7,405 bases of DNA from an uncultured Verrucomicrobiota bacterium (GTDB lineage: Bacteria > Verrucomicrobiota > Kiritimatiellia > RFP12 > UBA1067): assembly GCA_946631535.1 (NCBI GenBank), contig CAMPAF010000146.1, positions 1-7,405 on the forward strand, given 5' to 3'. The notes under the pieces are model-generated. The model did no database searches, was not told the origin of the DNA, and was given only the letters and a program-made list of their open reading frames with translations. The position numbers were made by a program, and so were the translations under genes. Positions 1 through 6,347 of the stretch are shown here, in pieces (the first letter of the stretch is position 1; each line of letters opens with the position of its first letter).

Positions 1-1270
1 CGAGCTTGAAGCACTGCGCTCCCTGGTCGACGAACTTCTTGAGGTGCTCGAACCACGGCAGGCAGCCGTCGGGCACCTCGTCCTCCGGACAATAGAGCAA
101 TCGATACATCCTCTCCGCGTGATGCGACTTCGCAGGCGGAGAGTCCTTTTTCCGGGCGGCGGGATTTATGCGGTCGTCCTCCCACGTCTCCGTCACGCCT
201 TCAGGCACCTCTATCTTGCGCCCGCCCTTCTTTGCGAGTCCCGCCGCGCACTGCTCCTCGTAGCGGAAGAGGTCGTAGTCGCAGCACAGCCAGAGAGAGA
301 GCTTCATGCCGATCCGCTTCATAGCCGCGATCCACGTAAGGCCGCCCTTCGGCGACCAGTACGGGAAGTAGAAGCGTTCCGAGTGCCACTCCTTGTAGAT
401 CGAGTTGTCGTAGAACTTCTTCATCCAGCCGGGCTCCAGACCATATACGTCGCACGGCAGGTCGCGGTCGCGGAACTGCATGCACTCGTTGATGACGTTG
501 AACTGGTCGATGTTCTGGTTGGCGACGAAAGTGAACCCGTAGCCCCAGATGGGCAGCAGGGCCGGACGGCCGCTGAGCTGCGTGTAGGTGTCGATGAGCG
601 CCGGCATGTCCTTCCCCACGAAGAGGTAGAAGTCGATCTCGCCCTCGGGCGCCTCGGCGACCATCGCGCCGGGATCCTTGGCCCCGACGTCCCAGGCGTG
701 GCGCCACGTGGAGTTGAGAAGCACGCCCCAGCCCTCGTGGCTGTAGGCCACGGGTATCGGGATGTTGCAGAGGTTGTTCCTGATCCAGATGTCGTAGCGC
801 TTGCCGCGGCGCATGATCTCGTCGCGGCTGCAGTCGCCGAGACCGTACACGCGCTCGTCCTTCGCGAGCGAGAAGCCGACGGCGAACCCCTTGCCCACGG
901 CGCGCGGCGTCACCGTGAAGTCGGCCGGCGACACCGACGACTTCACGCGCAGCGTCCCCTTCGCGGGATCGGCCGCGAGCGACGCGGCGGCTGTGCGGAC
1001 GACGTTCCCCTCCCGCGCGAACGCGACCTTCGGCCAGTCGGACTTCAGGATGCCGTAGCGGTTGAGGCCGGACTCCGTCCAGCCGTCCTTGCCGCCCAGC
1101 CGCACGCGGAACAGGTTCTCCGCAAGCACGTCCACGCGCAGCGTCCCGGCTTGCCCCATCTCGACGAGCGCGCTCTGCGCGTCGGGCGGCGGCGCCTTCC
1201 AGACCGGCGCGCCAAATGCCGCGCCTGCAAGCGCAGACGCGAGAAACAGGAATGTCTTCTTGATGTCCAT
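1..1270 (-). CDS. Secreted glycoside hydrolase family 31 enzyme, 3' end cut by window edge
   Basis: This is the N-terminal 423 residues of a GH31-type alpha-glycosidase, a family that includes alpha-xylosidases and alpha-glucosidases. Residues 1-20 are a signal peptide (MDIKK, a hydrophobic stretch, then an AFG|AP-like cleavage site), so export is expected. An N-terminal beta-sandwich follows, with the GH31-like ERVYGLGD at 139-146. The barrel entry is SGRPALLPIWGYGF at 233-246, and DVYGLEPGWM (274-283) sits where GH31 enzymes have the acidic WM motif. The visible protein ends GAQCFKL (417-423). The next codon begins with G, so the usual K-x-D nucleophile would be the first residue outside the window. 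The start is the ATG at 1270, with GAGG 8 bases upstream overlapping the stop of the GH115 gene, so the two are co-transcribed and probably coupled. The family call is firm; substrate specificity cannot be read from this fragment. Confidence 0.88.
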   Translation of the reverse strand, partial: MDIKKTFLFLASALAGAAFGAPVWKAPPPDAQSALVEMGQAGTLRVDVLAENLFRVRLGGKDGWTESGLNRYGILKSDWPKVAFAREGNVVRTAAASLAADPAKGTLRVKSSVSPADFTVTPRAVGKGFAVGFSLAKDERVYGLGDCSRDEIMRRGKRYDIWIRNNLCNIPIPVAYSHEGWGVLLNSTWRHAWDVGAKDPGAMVAEAPEGEIDFYLFVGKDMPALIDTYTQLSGRPALLPIWGYGFTFVANQNIDQFNVINECMQFRDRDLPCDVYGLEPGWMKKFYDNSIYKEWHSERFYFPYWSPKGGLTWIAAMKRIGMKLSLWLCCDYDLFRYEEQCAAGLAKKGGRKIEVPEGVTETWEDDRINPAARKKDSPPAKSHHAERMYRLLYCPEDEVPDGCLPWFEHLKKFVDQGAQCFKL

Positions 1271-1279
1271 TATCGATCC

Positions 1280-3346
1280 TCACTTCAGCTTTTCCACGAC
1301 GGCACGCGTCCGCTCGCGAAGATCGTTGAGGTTGATCTTGCGGCAGTCGCGGTACCAGTTCTCCCACCGCCCAGTGCAGTAGTCCGGCGCGCGCGCAAGG
1401 ATGGCGTCCATTAGCGCGAGCGCGCCCTGCGCATGTGCGCGCGACGCGGCGCGGTCGCCGAGGCTGAGGCTTTCGCGCGTGCGGATGAGCTCTCCGCACC
1501 AGCCAGAGAGATCGCGCATCAGCTCGGCAGGATAGACGAGAGTCGAGAACGCGAACTCGCGCTCGCTCGCGGGGAGTCCAGCGTACAGGCTGCGCGCCAT
1601 CTCCGCCGCCAGGGTGTAGGTTGCGGTCTGCGAGGCGAGGCGGGCGTAGGCGTCGCGCGGGTTGTCGATCGGCGGACCGACGACCGCCGCGAGAGCCTCG
1701 TAGAACGCATCCTTGCCCTTCAGCGGGGCGTACGACCGCACGAACGGCTCTGCCGCTACCTTCGGTGTGCCCTCCGCCATTTTCAAGATCTGGCCGATCA
1801 TTCGTCTGCCGCGATCCTTGAGGAGCCCGTCCAGGAACACTGGCTGTCCGCTCGTCGGATGGAGCGCAAGCGCGTGGTAGTACGTGTTGTAGGCGGCAAG
1901 CCAGTCCGCCCGCCGGGCGGAATAGTGCCGCGCGACCCACTCCTTCGTCCATGCTTCGGGGTCGAACGCGTCGAGGTTCCAGAGCATCTTGGCTGTCGCG
2001 TCGATGCCGTACGTGAACTCGCGGATGTCGCTCACGTTGAAGATGGCGTACGTCGCCGCCCCCTTCGCGCGCGCCTGCCGCATCATGTCGAACGTCTTCA
2101 CCGCCGGCACGAGCGAGGCGAGGTGCGGACCGGAACCGATGAGGCCGTGGTGGTAGTAGACGCCGTAGCGGTAGCGGTCCAGGCGCGGCGTCTGGTGGAA
2201 GTCCGGCGGCCATGCCCAGCCTGCGCAGTTGTCGGCGAAGACCACGATCGTGCCGTCTGGGATCGCGAGCAGCCCCTTCTGGTTGAAGACGGACCCCTCG
2301 GCCCACAGCGTGGTGGAGACGAGCCGCCCCTCCTTCGGCACGCCGACCTCGTCGAGGATCGCCACCTGCTTCGCCATCGCGTCGGAGATGATCCGCGCGC
2401 GCGCCGCGTCGTCCTTCGGCGTGTCGGGATCGGAGCGCCACATCGGACGGTCGGCGATGCCCCTCAGGCCGATCTGCCAGATGACGTTCGGGTACTTCGC
2501 CCAGCGTTCCGCCGCCGCGCGCCACACCTCCTCGATCTCGCGCGGGTTGCTATAGTAGGAATACTTCAGGTCCTTGCCGCGATCCTTCCAGTACTTGAAG
2601 AACGTGAACGCACTCACGCCCATCGGCTCCACGTGGTGCATGGAGAGGTACACGCCGCGCGCCGCGCAGATGTCCACGAGCTTCGCCTCCGGCGGGTTCA
2701 TGATGTTGATGAAGCTCGCCGGGATGATCAGGTTGTAGCGGCAGCGCACGAGCGCCTCGGCCACTAGCTCCATCGCGGCGGGATTGACCACGTCCGAATA
2801 GAACGGATAGTCGATGAAGCGCTTTCCGCCGGACTCCATCCACGCCGTGAGGAGGTCCTCGTCGTTGATGAACCACCCCCTGAACCTGAACGTCGGGGAC
2901 GCCTGGCGGATTTCCACCCCTTCCCACGCGAGCGTGTCCGACTTCGGGTACGGAGTCCCGTTCCAGAACGAAAGCGGATCGACCTTGAGGTAGCGCTCGA
3001 TGAAGTCGTAGATGCCGAACATCGTGCCGCGCGCGTCGCTGCCCGCGACGGACAGTACGCCGTCCTTCACCGTCACCTCGTACGCCTCCCATTCGTCGCG
3101 CGGCGCCGTGGCGATCGACATGTCGCCTGGACGCGCCGTTCCGCCGCGCGCGAGCGCGAGGTCGACGCCGGTGATCTTCTTCACGTCGTTCGTGAGATCC
3201 TGCGCGGCGCGGAACACGTAGCCCGGCTCGCCCTGGCCAACCACCACGCGCGCACGCACGGTCGGCGAGACGAGGGTGAAGCCCTCCGCCGCCAACGTCG
3301 TCACCGAAGCGCCAAGGATGCAACAGATCGTGGTCATTCGCTTCAT
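1280..3346 (-). CDS. Secreted GH115-like alpha-glucuronidase
   Basis: A 688-residue protein resembling glycoside hydrolase family 115, whose characterised members remove (4-O-methyl-)glucuronic acid from xylan. Residues 1-20 look like a signal peptide (MKRMTT, hydrophobic stretch, TLAA|EG). The N-terminal domain carries GSDARGTMFGIYDF (102-115), the GSDxRGTxxGIYD signature of GH67/GH115 enzymes. The barrel starts at RFRGWFINDEDLLTAW (154-169), matching the RGxFxNDE hallmark. MHHVEPMG (236-243), YYHHGLIGSGP (397-407) and NVSDIREFTYGID (437-449) match further GH115 blocks, the last replacing the more common NVGDxKPxE type. Known family members are usually longer, about 800-1000 residues with a C-terminal beta domain; here the protein ends about 240 residues after the barrel, so that domain is probably missing. 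The start has AAGGA 9 bases upstream. It precedes the GH31 gene by 9 bp. Activity on glucuronoxylan is inferred from family only. Confidence 0.85.
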   Translation of the reverse strand: MKRMTTICCILGASVTTLAAEGFTLVSPTVRARVVVGQGEPGYVFRAAQDLTNDVKKITGVDLALARGGTARPGDMSIATAPRDEWEAYEVTVKDGVLSVAGSDARGTMFGIYDFIERYLKVDPLSFWNGTPYPKSDTLAWEGVEIRQASPTFRFRGWFINDEDLLTAWMESGGKRFIDYPFYSDVVNPAAMELVAEALVRCRYNLIIPASFINIMNPPEAKLVDICAARGVYLSMHHVEPMGVSAFTFFKYWKDRGKDLKYSYYSNPREIEEVWRAAAERWAKYPNVIWQIGLRGIADRPMWRSDPDTPKDDAARARIISDAMAKQVAILDEVGVPKEGRLVSTTLWAEGSVFNQKGLLAIPDGTIVVFADNCAGWAWPPDFHQTPRLDRYRYGVYYHHGLIGSGPHLASLVPAVKTFDMMRQARAKGAATYAIFNVSDIREFTYGIDATAKMLWNLDAFDPEAWTKEWVARHYSARRADWLAAYNTYYHALALHPTSGQPVFLDGLLKDRGRRMIGQILKMAEGTPKVAAEPFVRSYAPLKGKDAFYEALAAVVGPPIDNPRDAYARLASQTATYTLAAEMARSLYAGLPASEREFAFSTLVYPAELMRDLSGWCGELIRTRESLSLGDRAASRAHAQGALALMDAILARAPDYCTGRWENWYRDCRKINLNDLRERTRAVVEKLK

Positions 3347-3349
3347 CGC

Positions 3350-3496
3350 TTATCTTCCTTGCCTGTAAGTTCTTTTGGAAACAACCGCAACAACTTGTAA
3401 AAACAACATCTTTTTCTCGCCGCGCAACCGCGCGGCGTTCTGGAATCTGGGCGCAGTTGCGCCCAGATTGCAAAAGTTGTTTTTATCAGTTGTCAT
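3350..3496 (-). CDS. Possible 48-aa leader ORF ahead of the GH115 gene
   Basis: An ATG at 3496 opens a 48-codon frame ending in TAA at 3352-3350, only 3 nt before the GH115 ATG. It has a fair ribosome site (AAGGA at 3508-3504, 7 bases upstream). The peptide begins MTTDKNNFCNLGATAPRFQ and has a short hydrophobic patch (MLFLQVVAVV, residues 30-39) near the C-terminus. I recognise no family. It lies almost wholly inside the 130-bp palindrome, whose symmetry constrains the sequence at DNA or RNA level, so the open frame may be incidental. If translated, it would act as an upstream ORF: ribosomes finishing it would stop next to the GH115 start, and its translation would open the long hairpin. Codon use is less GC-biased than in the neighbouring genes, which argues against an ordinary conserved protein. 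Confidence 0.3.
   Translation of the reverse strand: MTTDKNNFCNLGATAPRFQNAARLRGEKKMLFLQVVAVVSKRTYRQGR
3418..3437. repeat. Inner hairpin A of the palindromic element
   Basis: A perfect 8-bp inverted repeat, CGCCGCGC then loop AACC then GCGCGGCG. In the direction of the GH115 gene it is followed by AGAAAAAG, not a T-run, so it is not an intrinsic terminator for that operon. Its core GCGCAACCGCGC (3422-3433) matches 11 of 12 bases with the reverse-strand core of hairpin B. Confidence 0.75.
3444..3469. repeat. Inner hairpin B of the palindromic element
   Basis: Two perfect 12-base arms (AATCTGGGCGCA and its complement) are separated by just GT, so in RNA the closing pairs would open to a slightly larger loop. 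On the minus strand the core reads GCGCAACTGCGC (plus coordinates 3451-3462), the inverted counterpart of hairpin A. In the GH115 direction it is followed by CCAGAACG, with no T-run. Confidence 0.8.
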
Positions 3497-3506
3497 GGTT
3501 GTTTCC

Positions 3507-3572
3507 TTTTTATGAAATTTATCCTCATCTACATTCCCACGCGAATCGCGGGCGGTGGGCTTTTAAGCTTGG
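3507..3572. other. Spacer between the Tad-like operon and the palindromic element
   Basis: These 66 bp follow the stop of the 120-aa gene and precede the palindrome. A bulged hairpin can form at 3536-3559 (CCCA/TGGG and CGCG/CGCG around ATT). It lacks a T-run in the minus direction, though CTTTT follows it on the plus strand, so it is a poor terminator for the Tad-like operon. An AT-rich stretch at about 3511-3525 (GATAAATTT on the minus strand) could hold a -10 element for the GH115/GH31 unit, but no convincing -35 partner is seen. Read-through from the Tad-like operon is therefore possible. Confidence 0.4.
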
Positions 3573-3935
3573 TCAGAGACCGGACTTGCGCTGAATTGCC
3601 GTCATGCGCGTACCGGCGGCAAGCTCCTCGGCAAGGACTGCCGCCACCAGGTCCCCGCGCACGAACATGAGCATGTCGCGCGTGCGGACAGGCGCCACCG
3701 ACCATCCTGCCTCGACGAACGCTGCACGCGCACGCGCCAACGCCTCGTCGCGCCCGCCCTGCACCGTCGTGCAGACGAACGTGCCGCCGCCCTTTGTCGC
3801 ATACGCGCTGTCTGGCATGCCGCTTGCGAAGGCAGGCATCGACGCCGGCCAGGCCGCCAGCCGCCCGCTCGAGACGGGGCGCTGCCAGAACCACGTGCCG
3901 ATGACCGCAGAGAGCAGCAGGACCGCAACCTTCAT
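3573..3935 (-). CDS. Small membrane-anchored or secreted protein at the end of the Tad-like operon
   Basis: A 120-residue protein that I do not recognise. Residues 2-16 (KVAVLLLSAVIGTWF) form one hydrophobic segment, either an uncleaved anchor or a signal peptide. A Pro/Ala/Ser-rich linker runs to about residue 48. The remaining 70 residues read as alternating strand and helix: GTFVCTTVQ, a helix over RDEALARARAAFVEAGW, SVAPVRTRDMLMFVRGD, a helix over LVAAVLAEELAAG, and TRMTAIQRK. That would fit a small ferredoxin-like fold, which is only a guess from pattern. There is one Cys (C55). The start ATG overlaps the TGA of the second TadE-like gene (ATGA), with GGGAGG 6 bases upstream, so it is translationally coupled. 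Its place suggests an accessory role in pseudopilin assembly or function. Confidence 0.75.
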   Translation of the reverse strand: MKVAVLLLSAVIGTWFWQRPVSSGRLAAWPASMPAFASGMPDSAYATKGGGTFVCTTVQGGRDEALARARAAFVEAGWSVAPVRTRDMLMFVRGDLVAAVLAEELAAGTRMTAIQRKSGL

Positions 3936-4402
3936 CTGTCGCCTCCCACAGTCTTGAGCCCGCCCATCGCAGGCATGTAAAGTTCCTCGGACAGCGTGCC
4001 CTCGTCATTGACAAGCATGGTACCCCCTGCGAACATCCTGAAACGGAAGTCCTTTTTCCTGCCGCCTGGAATCAGCCGACCGGCAGAGACCGCGTCGCCG
4101 TTCCATTCGCCGAATCGAATCTCGTCCGGCAGGTTCCTTATCGGGTACGTCCACGGGTCTGCCGCTTCTGCCGCCACCGCCGGATGGGCGCGCGACGTGA
4201 ACGCCGCCGCACCGCCCAGGTCGTCCGACCCCTCTGTCGCTCCGAGCGCGGAGATGCCGGCATCGCAGCGCGCCTCGCTCTGCAGCTGGATGTTCTTGAG
4301 GTACACGGGCGCGAACCCGATGAGCGCCGACAGGATGAGCGAAAAAACGAACACGCCTATCGCGAACTCGATCGCCGCCTGGCCGATCTTGCTAGTGCGC
4401 AT
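3932..4402 (-). CDS. TadE-like pseudopilin (second copy)
   Basis: A 156-residue protein with the N-terminal pattern of TadE-like pseudopilins. It has a short charged leader MRTSKIG (1-7), then Q8-A-A-I-E12, giving the Gly|Gln cut with Glu at +5 needed by prepilin peptidases, and one hydrophobic helix to about residue 34. The periplasmic part (about 40-156) has a single Cys (C46) and many Gly and Ala. An upstream in-frame ATG exists at 4465, but it would add 21 Arg-rich residues lying inside the TadG-like gene. The ATG at 4402 has a strong ribosome site and places the leader correctly. It overlaps the end of the TadG-like gene by 11 nt and the 120-aa gene by 4. In Tad systems TadE-like proteins are processed pseudopilins needed for pilus assembly; the role here is inferred from that. 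Confidence 0.85.
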   Translation of the reverse strand: MRTSKIGQAAIEFAIGVFVFSLILSALIGFAPVYLKNIQLQSEARCDAGISALGATEGSDDLGGAAAFTSRAHPAVAAEAADPWTYPIRNLPDEIRFGEWNGDAVSAGRLIPGGRKKDFRFRMFAGGTMLVNDEGTLSEELYMPAMGGLKTVGGDR

Positions 4403-5786
4403 AGTGGGTGCCTCCTCCCTCGCCGTGTCCGCTCGTCGGCGGCTCGCACACCTCGTCGTGCGCATGATGCATCAGGTACTCGCCGCCTTCGCGCGCGTAG
4501 CCCGGCTCGTCCCACTTGTCGAGGATCCGGCAGTATGGGCAACCAGGAACGCGTATCTTGTTCGGAACGTGCTCGCGCACGTGCGCAAGCCAGTCGTTGT
4601 CGGCGGAGCCGAGGTTGGACTCTCCAACGCCCCCTAGCGGTATGAGGCGAACGAACTTGAAGGACGGCAAGACGAGCGGCACGCCAGGCATCACGTCGAT
4701 CACGCGCCGACCGTCCTCGTCGCCGAACGGCTTCGCGGCTGCGGTCCAGGTGAAGACGTTCGTGTAGCCGGTCTCGGTGAGAGTGGGCAGCAGGTCGCGC
4801 ACTCGGCATGCCGCCGCTGCGCCCAGCACGTCGTAGCGCTGCTTCACCGCTCCCATGAGCGGGAAACGGGTTGAACCTCCCCTGTCCAGCTCGCCCCAGT
4901 CGCGCCACTGTCCGACATCGTACAGGTACCACGGGAACGTCCCCACGACGGGGCTGGCATCTAGCGCCTCGCGCGTGACGATGTCGCCGAGCCCGACCTC
5001 CGCCGCGACCGCGACCAGTTCGCCTGCGGCACCACCAGCCGCGAAGTCGCAGTTGGCTCGCTGCACGTACACGCCGAAGAACTCGCTGTTCACCATGTCG
5101 TTGCTCACCACGGCGTCGGGAATGTCTCCCCAGCCCGGCCACGAGAGCAAGGTCGATGCCGCCTTGGAGTGGTTGCACCTGAAGACGTGCCTGCATATCG
5201 CCGGCCAGTTCTTCGAATCCGCCGCCATGTAGAATATGCGGTCGTAGAGCGGATGCCCTCCATCGACGGTCGCAGCAGGCAGAAGGCGGGCGTTGTCCGC
5301 GCCGGCCGCCACGCCGTCGGCGGCGATCATGCGCAGCATGGCCGCGTAGTCGGCGCCCTTCTCCTGCCACGTCGGGCTCGAGTACGTGTCGGCCGCGCGC
5401 GCGGCGTAGCGCACGATCTCCGTCATCTCCTCGTCCACCGGCGCGCCGTTGCGCTTTGCGGTCTCGTTCGCCGCCCAGAAGCCGACCATCGGGCACGCTA
5501 TCGCAAGCCGTTCCTGGAGCGCGACGATGCCCGCCATGGCCTCGACGTTCGTCTCGCAAGCCGCCGCGAGGTGCATCAGGTTCAGCTCGCCGATCAGGTT
5601 CAGCGTCACGCCCTGCCAGCGCGCGGCCATGAGCGCCGCCGCGTCGCCCGCGTTCTGGACGCGGTTCTTGTTGCGGACCGCGAGGAAGATGTCCGATGCC
5701 ATCAGGAACAGGAACACGAGCCCCAGCAGGATGAAAGCGAGGATGAGGACGACCTGCCCCGATCTGGAAGCGCGACGCTCCATCAT
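4392..5786 (-). CDS. TadG-like pilus-assembly protein with CPYC motif and His-rich tail
   Basis: A 464-residue protein with one N-terminal membrane helix (Q11 to about A36) followed by RNKNRVQNAGDAAALMAARW (38-57), the Q-x-A-x-D-A-A-A-L-x-A signature of Tad/TadG-like N-termini. G10-Q11 is kept but there is no Glu at +5, so it is probably not processed like a pilin. The rest is a large, presumably periplasmic domain that I cannot match to the von Willebrand A domain of classical TadG. Near the C-terminus are GCPYCR (415-420), a CxxC motif of thioredoxin-like spacing, and a tail rich in His (H440, H441, H443, H454, H461, H464) plus C447. Ten other Cys-to-His-rich positions occur upstream, including C198-R-H-x3-C204-x-H206. 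The first ATG (5786) overlaps the preceding TGA as ATGA; a second ATG at 5783 is equally usable. There is no clear SD, so it probably depends on coupling to the upstream gene. Confidence 0.82.
   Translation of the reverse strand: MMERRASRSGQVVLILAFILLGLVFLFLMASDIFLAVRNKNRVQNAGDAAALMAARWQGVTLNLIGELNLMHLAAACETNVEAMAGIVALQERLAIACPMVGFWAANETAKRNGAPVDEEMTEIVRYAARAADTYSSPTWQEKGADYAAMLRMIAADGVAAGADNARLLPAATVDGGHPLYDRIFYMAADSKNWPAICRHVFRCNHSKAASTLLSWPGWGDIPDAVVSNDMVNSEFFGVYVQRANCDFAAGGAAGELVAVAAEVGLGDIVTREALDASPVVGTFPWYLYDVGQWRDWGELDRGGSTRFPLMGAVKQRYDVLGAAAACRVRDLLPTLTETGYTNVFTWTAAAKPFGDEDGRRVIDVMPGVPLVLPSFKFVRLIPLGGVGESNLGSADNDWLAHVREHVPNKIRVPGCPYCRILDKWDEPGYAREGGEYLMHHAHDEVCEPPTSGHGEGGGTHYAH
4411..4420 (-). 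promoter_or_regulatory. Ribosome binding site that sets the start of the second TadE-like gene
   Basis: AGGGAGGAGG on the minus strand, with GGAGG ending 8 bases before the ATG at 4402. It lies inside the His-codon-rich 3' end of the TadG-like gene and supports the short start over the upstream ATG at 4465. Confidence 0.75.
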
Positions 5787-6346
5787 TCGATCCAGTCCGG
5801 ATAGTGCGCCTCGATGCTGTACTCGCCTTCGATGCGCGCGTGTGGCGCGTCGTCCTTCTCCATGGGCGGCGTGCCGGAAAGGTAGCTTCCGAGGTCGAAG
5901 AACTGCGGACGCAGCTGGATGACGTGGGCGGTCAGCTTGGAGCCCGTAAGCGGACAGACGGTCTGGGTCTTGCCGTTGCGCCACAGCTCGAAGTCCAGCA
6001 CCTGGCGCGCCTGCGCGCCGTACTCGCACGCGAGGTAGTCGCCGGATCGGCTGATCAGCCCGCGGGCGGAAGGACGCTTGCCAGAGTCGGTCTTCGTGTA
6101 GCATTCCCCCGCAGCGGCCATAGTGGCGATGTCCGCCGTCTTCTCAAGCATGTAGTCGTTCATGCCCACCGTGCGGGCGCGCGCCACGCGGCTAGCCGCG
6201 TAGTCGACCAGCAGTTTCGCGCGGAAGTTGTCCGCGAACTGGAAGACGGTGTAGAACGCCAGAAACAGGAAGAACAGGACGAGGATCGACTCGACCATCG
6301 CCTGCCCTGCCTTGTGCGCACGCCCGTAATTGCGTGCGGAGGACAT
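5783..6346 (-). CDS. TadE-like pseudopilin (first copy)
   Basis: A 187-residue TadE-like protein. The leader MSSARNYGRAHKAG (1-14) is basic. Q15-A-M-V-E19 gives Gly|Gln with Glu at +5, followed by a Phe/Leu-rich helix (18-38) and then RAKLLVDYAASRVARARTVG (42-61), the amphipathic region typical of TadE. The mature domain has three Cys (C82, C107, C131), so a periplasmic disulfide is possible. It is larger than the second TadE-like protein and about the usual size for the family. The start lies 1 nt after the TGA of the 77-aa pilin, with no close SD, so translation is probably coupled. The end overlaps the TadG-like gene by 4 nt. Role inferred from family: a minor pseudopilin priming or capping the Flp fibre. 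Confidence 0.87.
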   Translation of the reverse strand: MSSARNYGRAHKAGQAMVESILVLFFLFLAFYTVFQFADNFRAKLLVDYAASRVARARTVGMNDYMLEKTADIATMAAAGECYTKTDSGKRPSARGLISRSGDYLACEYGAQARQVLDFELWRNGKTQTVCPLTGSKLTAHVIQLRPQFFDLGSYLSGTPPMEKDDAPHARIEGEYSIEAHYPDWIE

Positions 6347-6347
6347 C

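Larger units (their letters stand above)
3377..3506. repeat. 130-bp nested palindromic element (MITE-, BIME- or attenuator-like)
   Basis: The arms 3377-3407 and 3476-3506 are inverted copies matching at 26 of 31 positions. Ten bases match at each outer end (GGAAACAACC) and ten at each inner end (TAAAAACAAC), with a central block of six (ACAACT). Mismatches fall as one 3x3 and one 2x2 bubble. The enclosed 68 bp holds two hairpins (3418-3437 and 3444-3469) whose cores are themselves inverted copies. All of these share a centre near 3441-3442, marked by TTCTGGAA. The element is thus an inverted pair of units of about 65 nt. Runs of T lie just outside both arms on the plus strand (3373-3376 and 3507-3511), so a TTTT target duplication is possible but low in information. 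No transposase lies in the window. It sits in the leader of the GH115/GH31 operon. It could be a non-autonomous mobile repeat, an operator, or an RNA structure in the leader. Confidence 0.8.

Noticed and set aside
1259..1270. Identical ATGGACATCAAG at the starts of the GH31 and cysE genes
   Set aside because: The match is 12 bases and the sequences diverge at once; chance similarity of start codons is sufficient.
44..2767. Long open frames on the plus strand (44-1414 and 1433-2767) and alternative minus-strand frames such as 201-2525
   Set aside because: Their translations are Arg/Ala/Val-rich without domains, as expected for antisense or shifted frames of GC-rich genes, and they overlap the GH31 and GH115 genes, whose products have signal peptides and family motifs.
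3377..3511. The long palindrome plus TTTTT (3507-3511) as a plus-strand terminator
   Set aside because: No plus-strand gene leads into it, and the nested, symmetric layout is much more elaborate than a terminator needs.
3536..3559. Hairpin after the 120-aa gene as an intrinsic terminator
   Set aside because: The stem is bulged and in the minus direction is followed by AATGTAGATG rather than a T-run.
4357..5804. Overlapping open frames on both strands across the TadG-like gene (for example 4357-5559 minus and 5169-5804 plus)
   Set aside because: Low-complexity Arg-rich translations with no ribosome sites; the TadG-like frame has the membrane helix and the Tad signature.
5787..6104. N-terminal extension of the TadG-like frame to an ATG at 6104
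   Set aside because: The added 106 residues are Arg-rich, lie within the first TadE-like gene, and would bury the membrane helix; the ATG at 5786 overlapping the upstream stop is far more natural.
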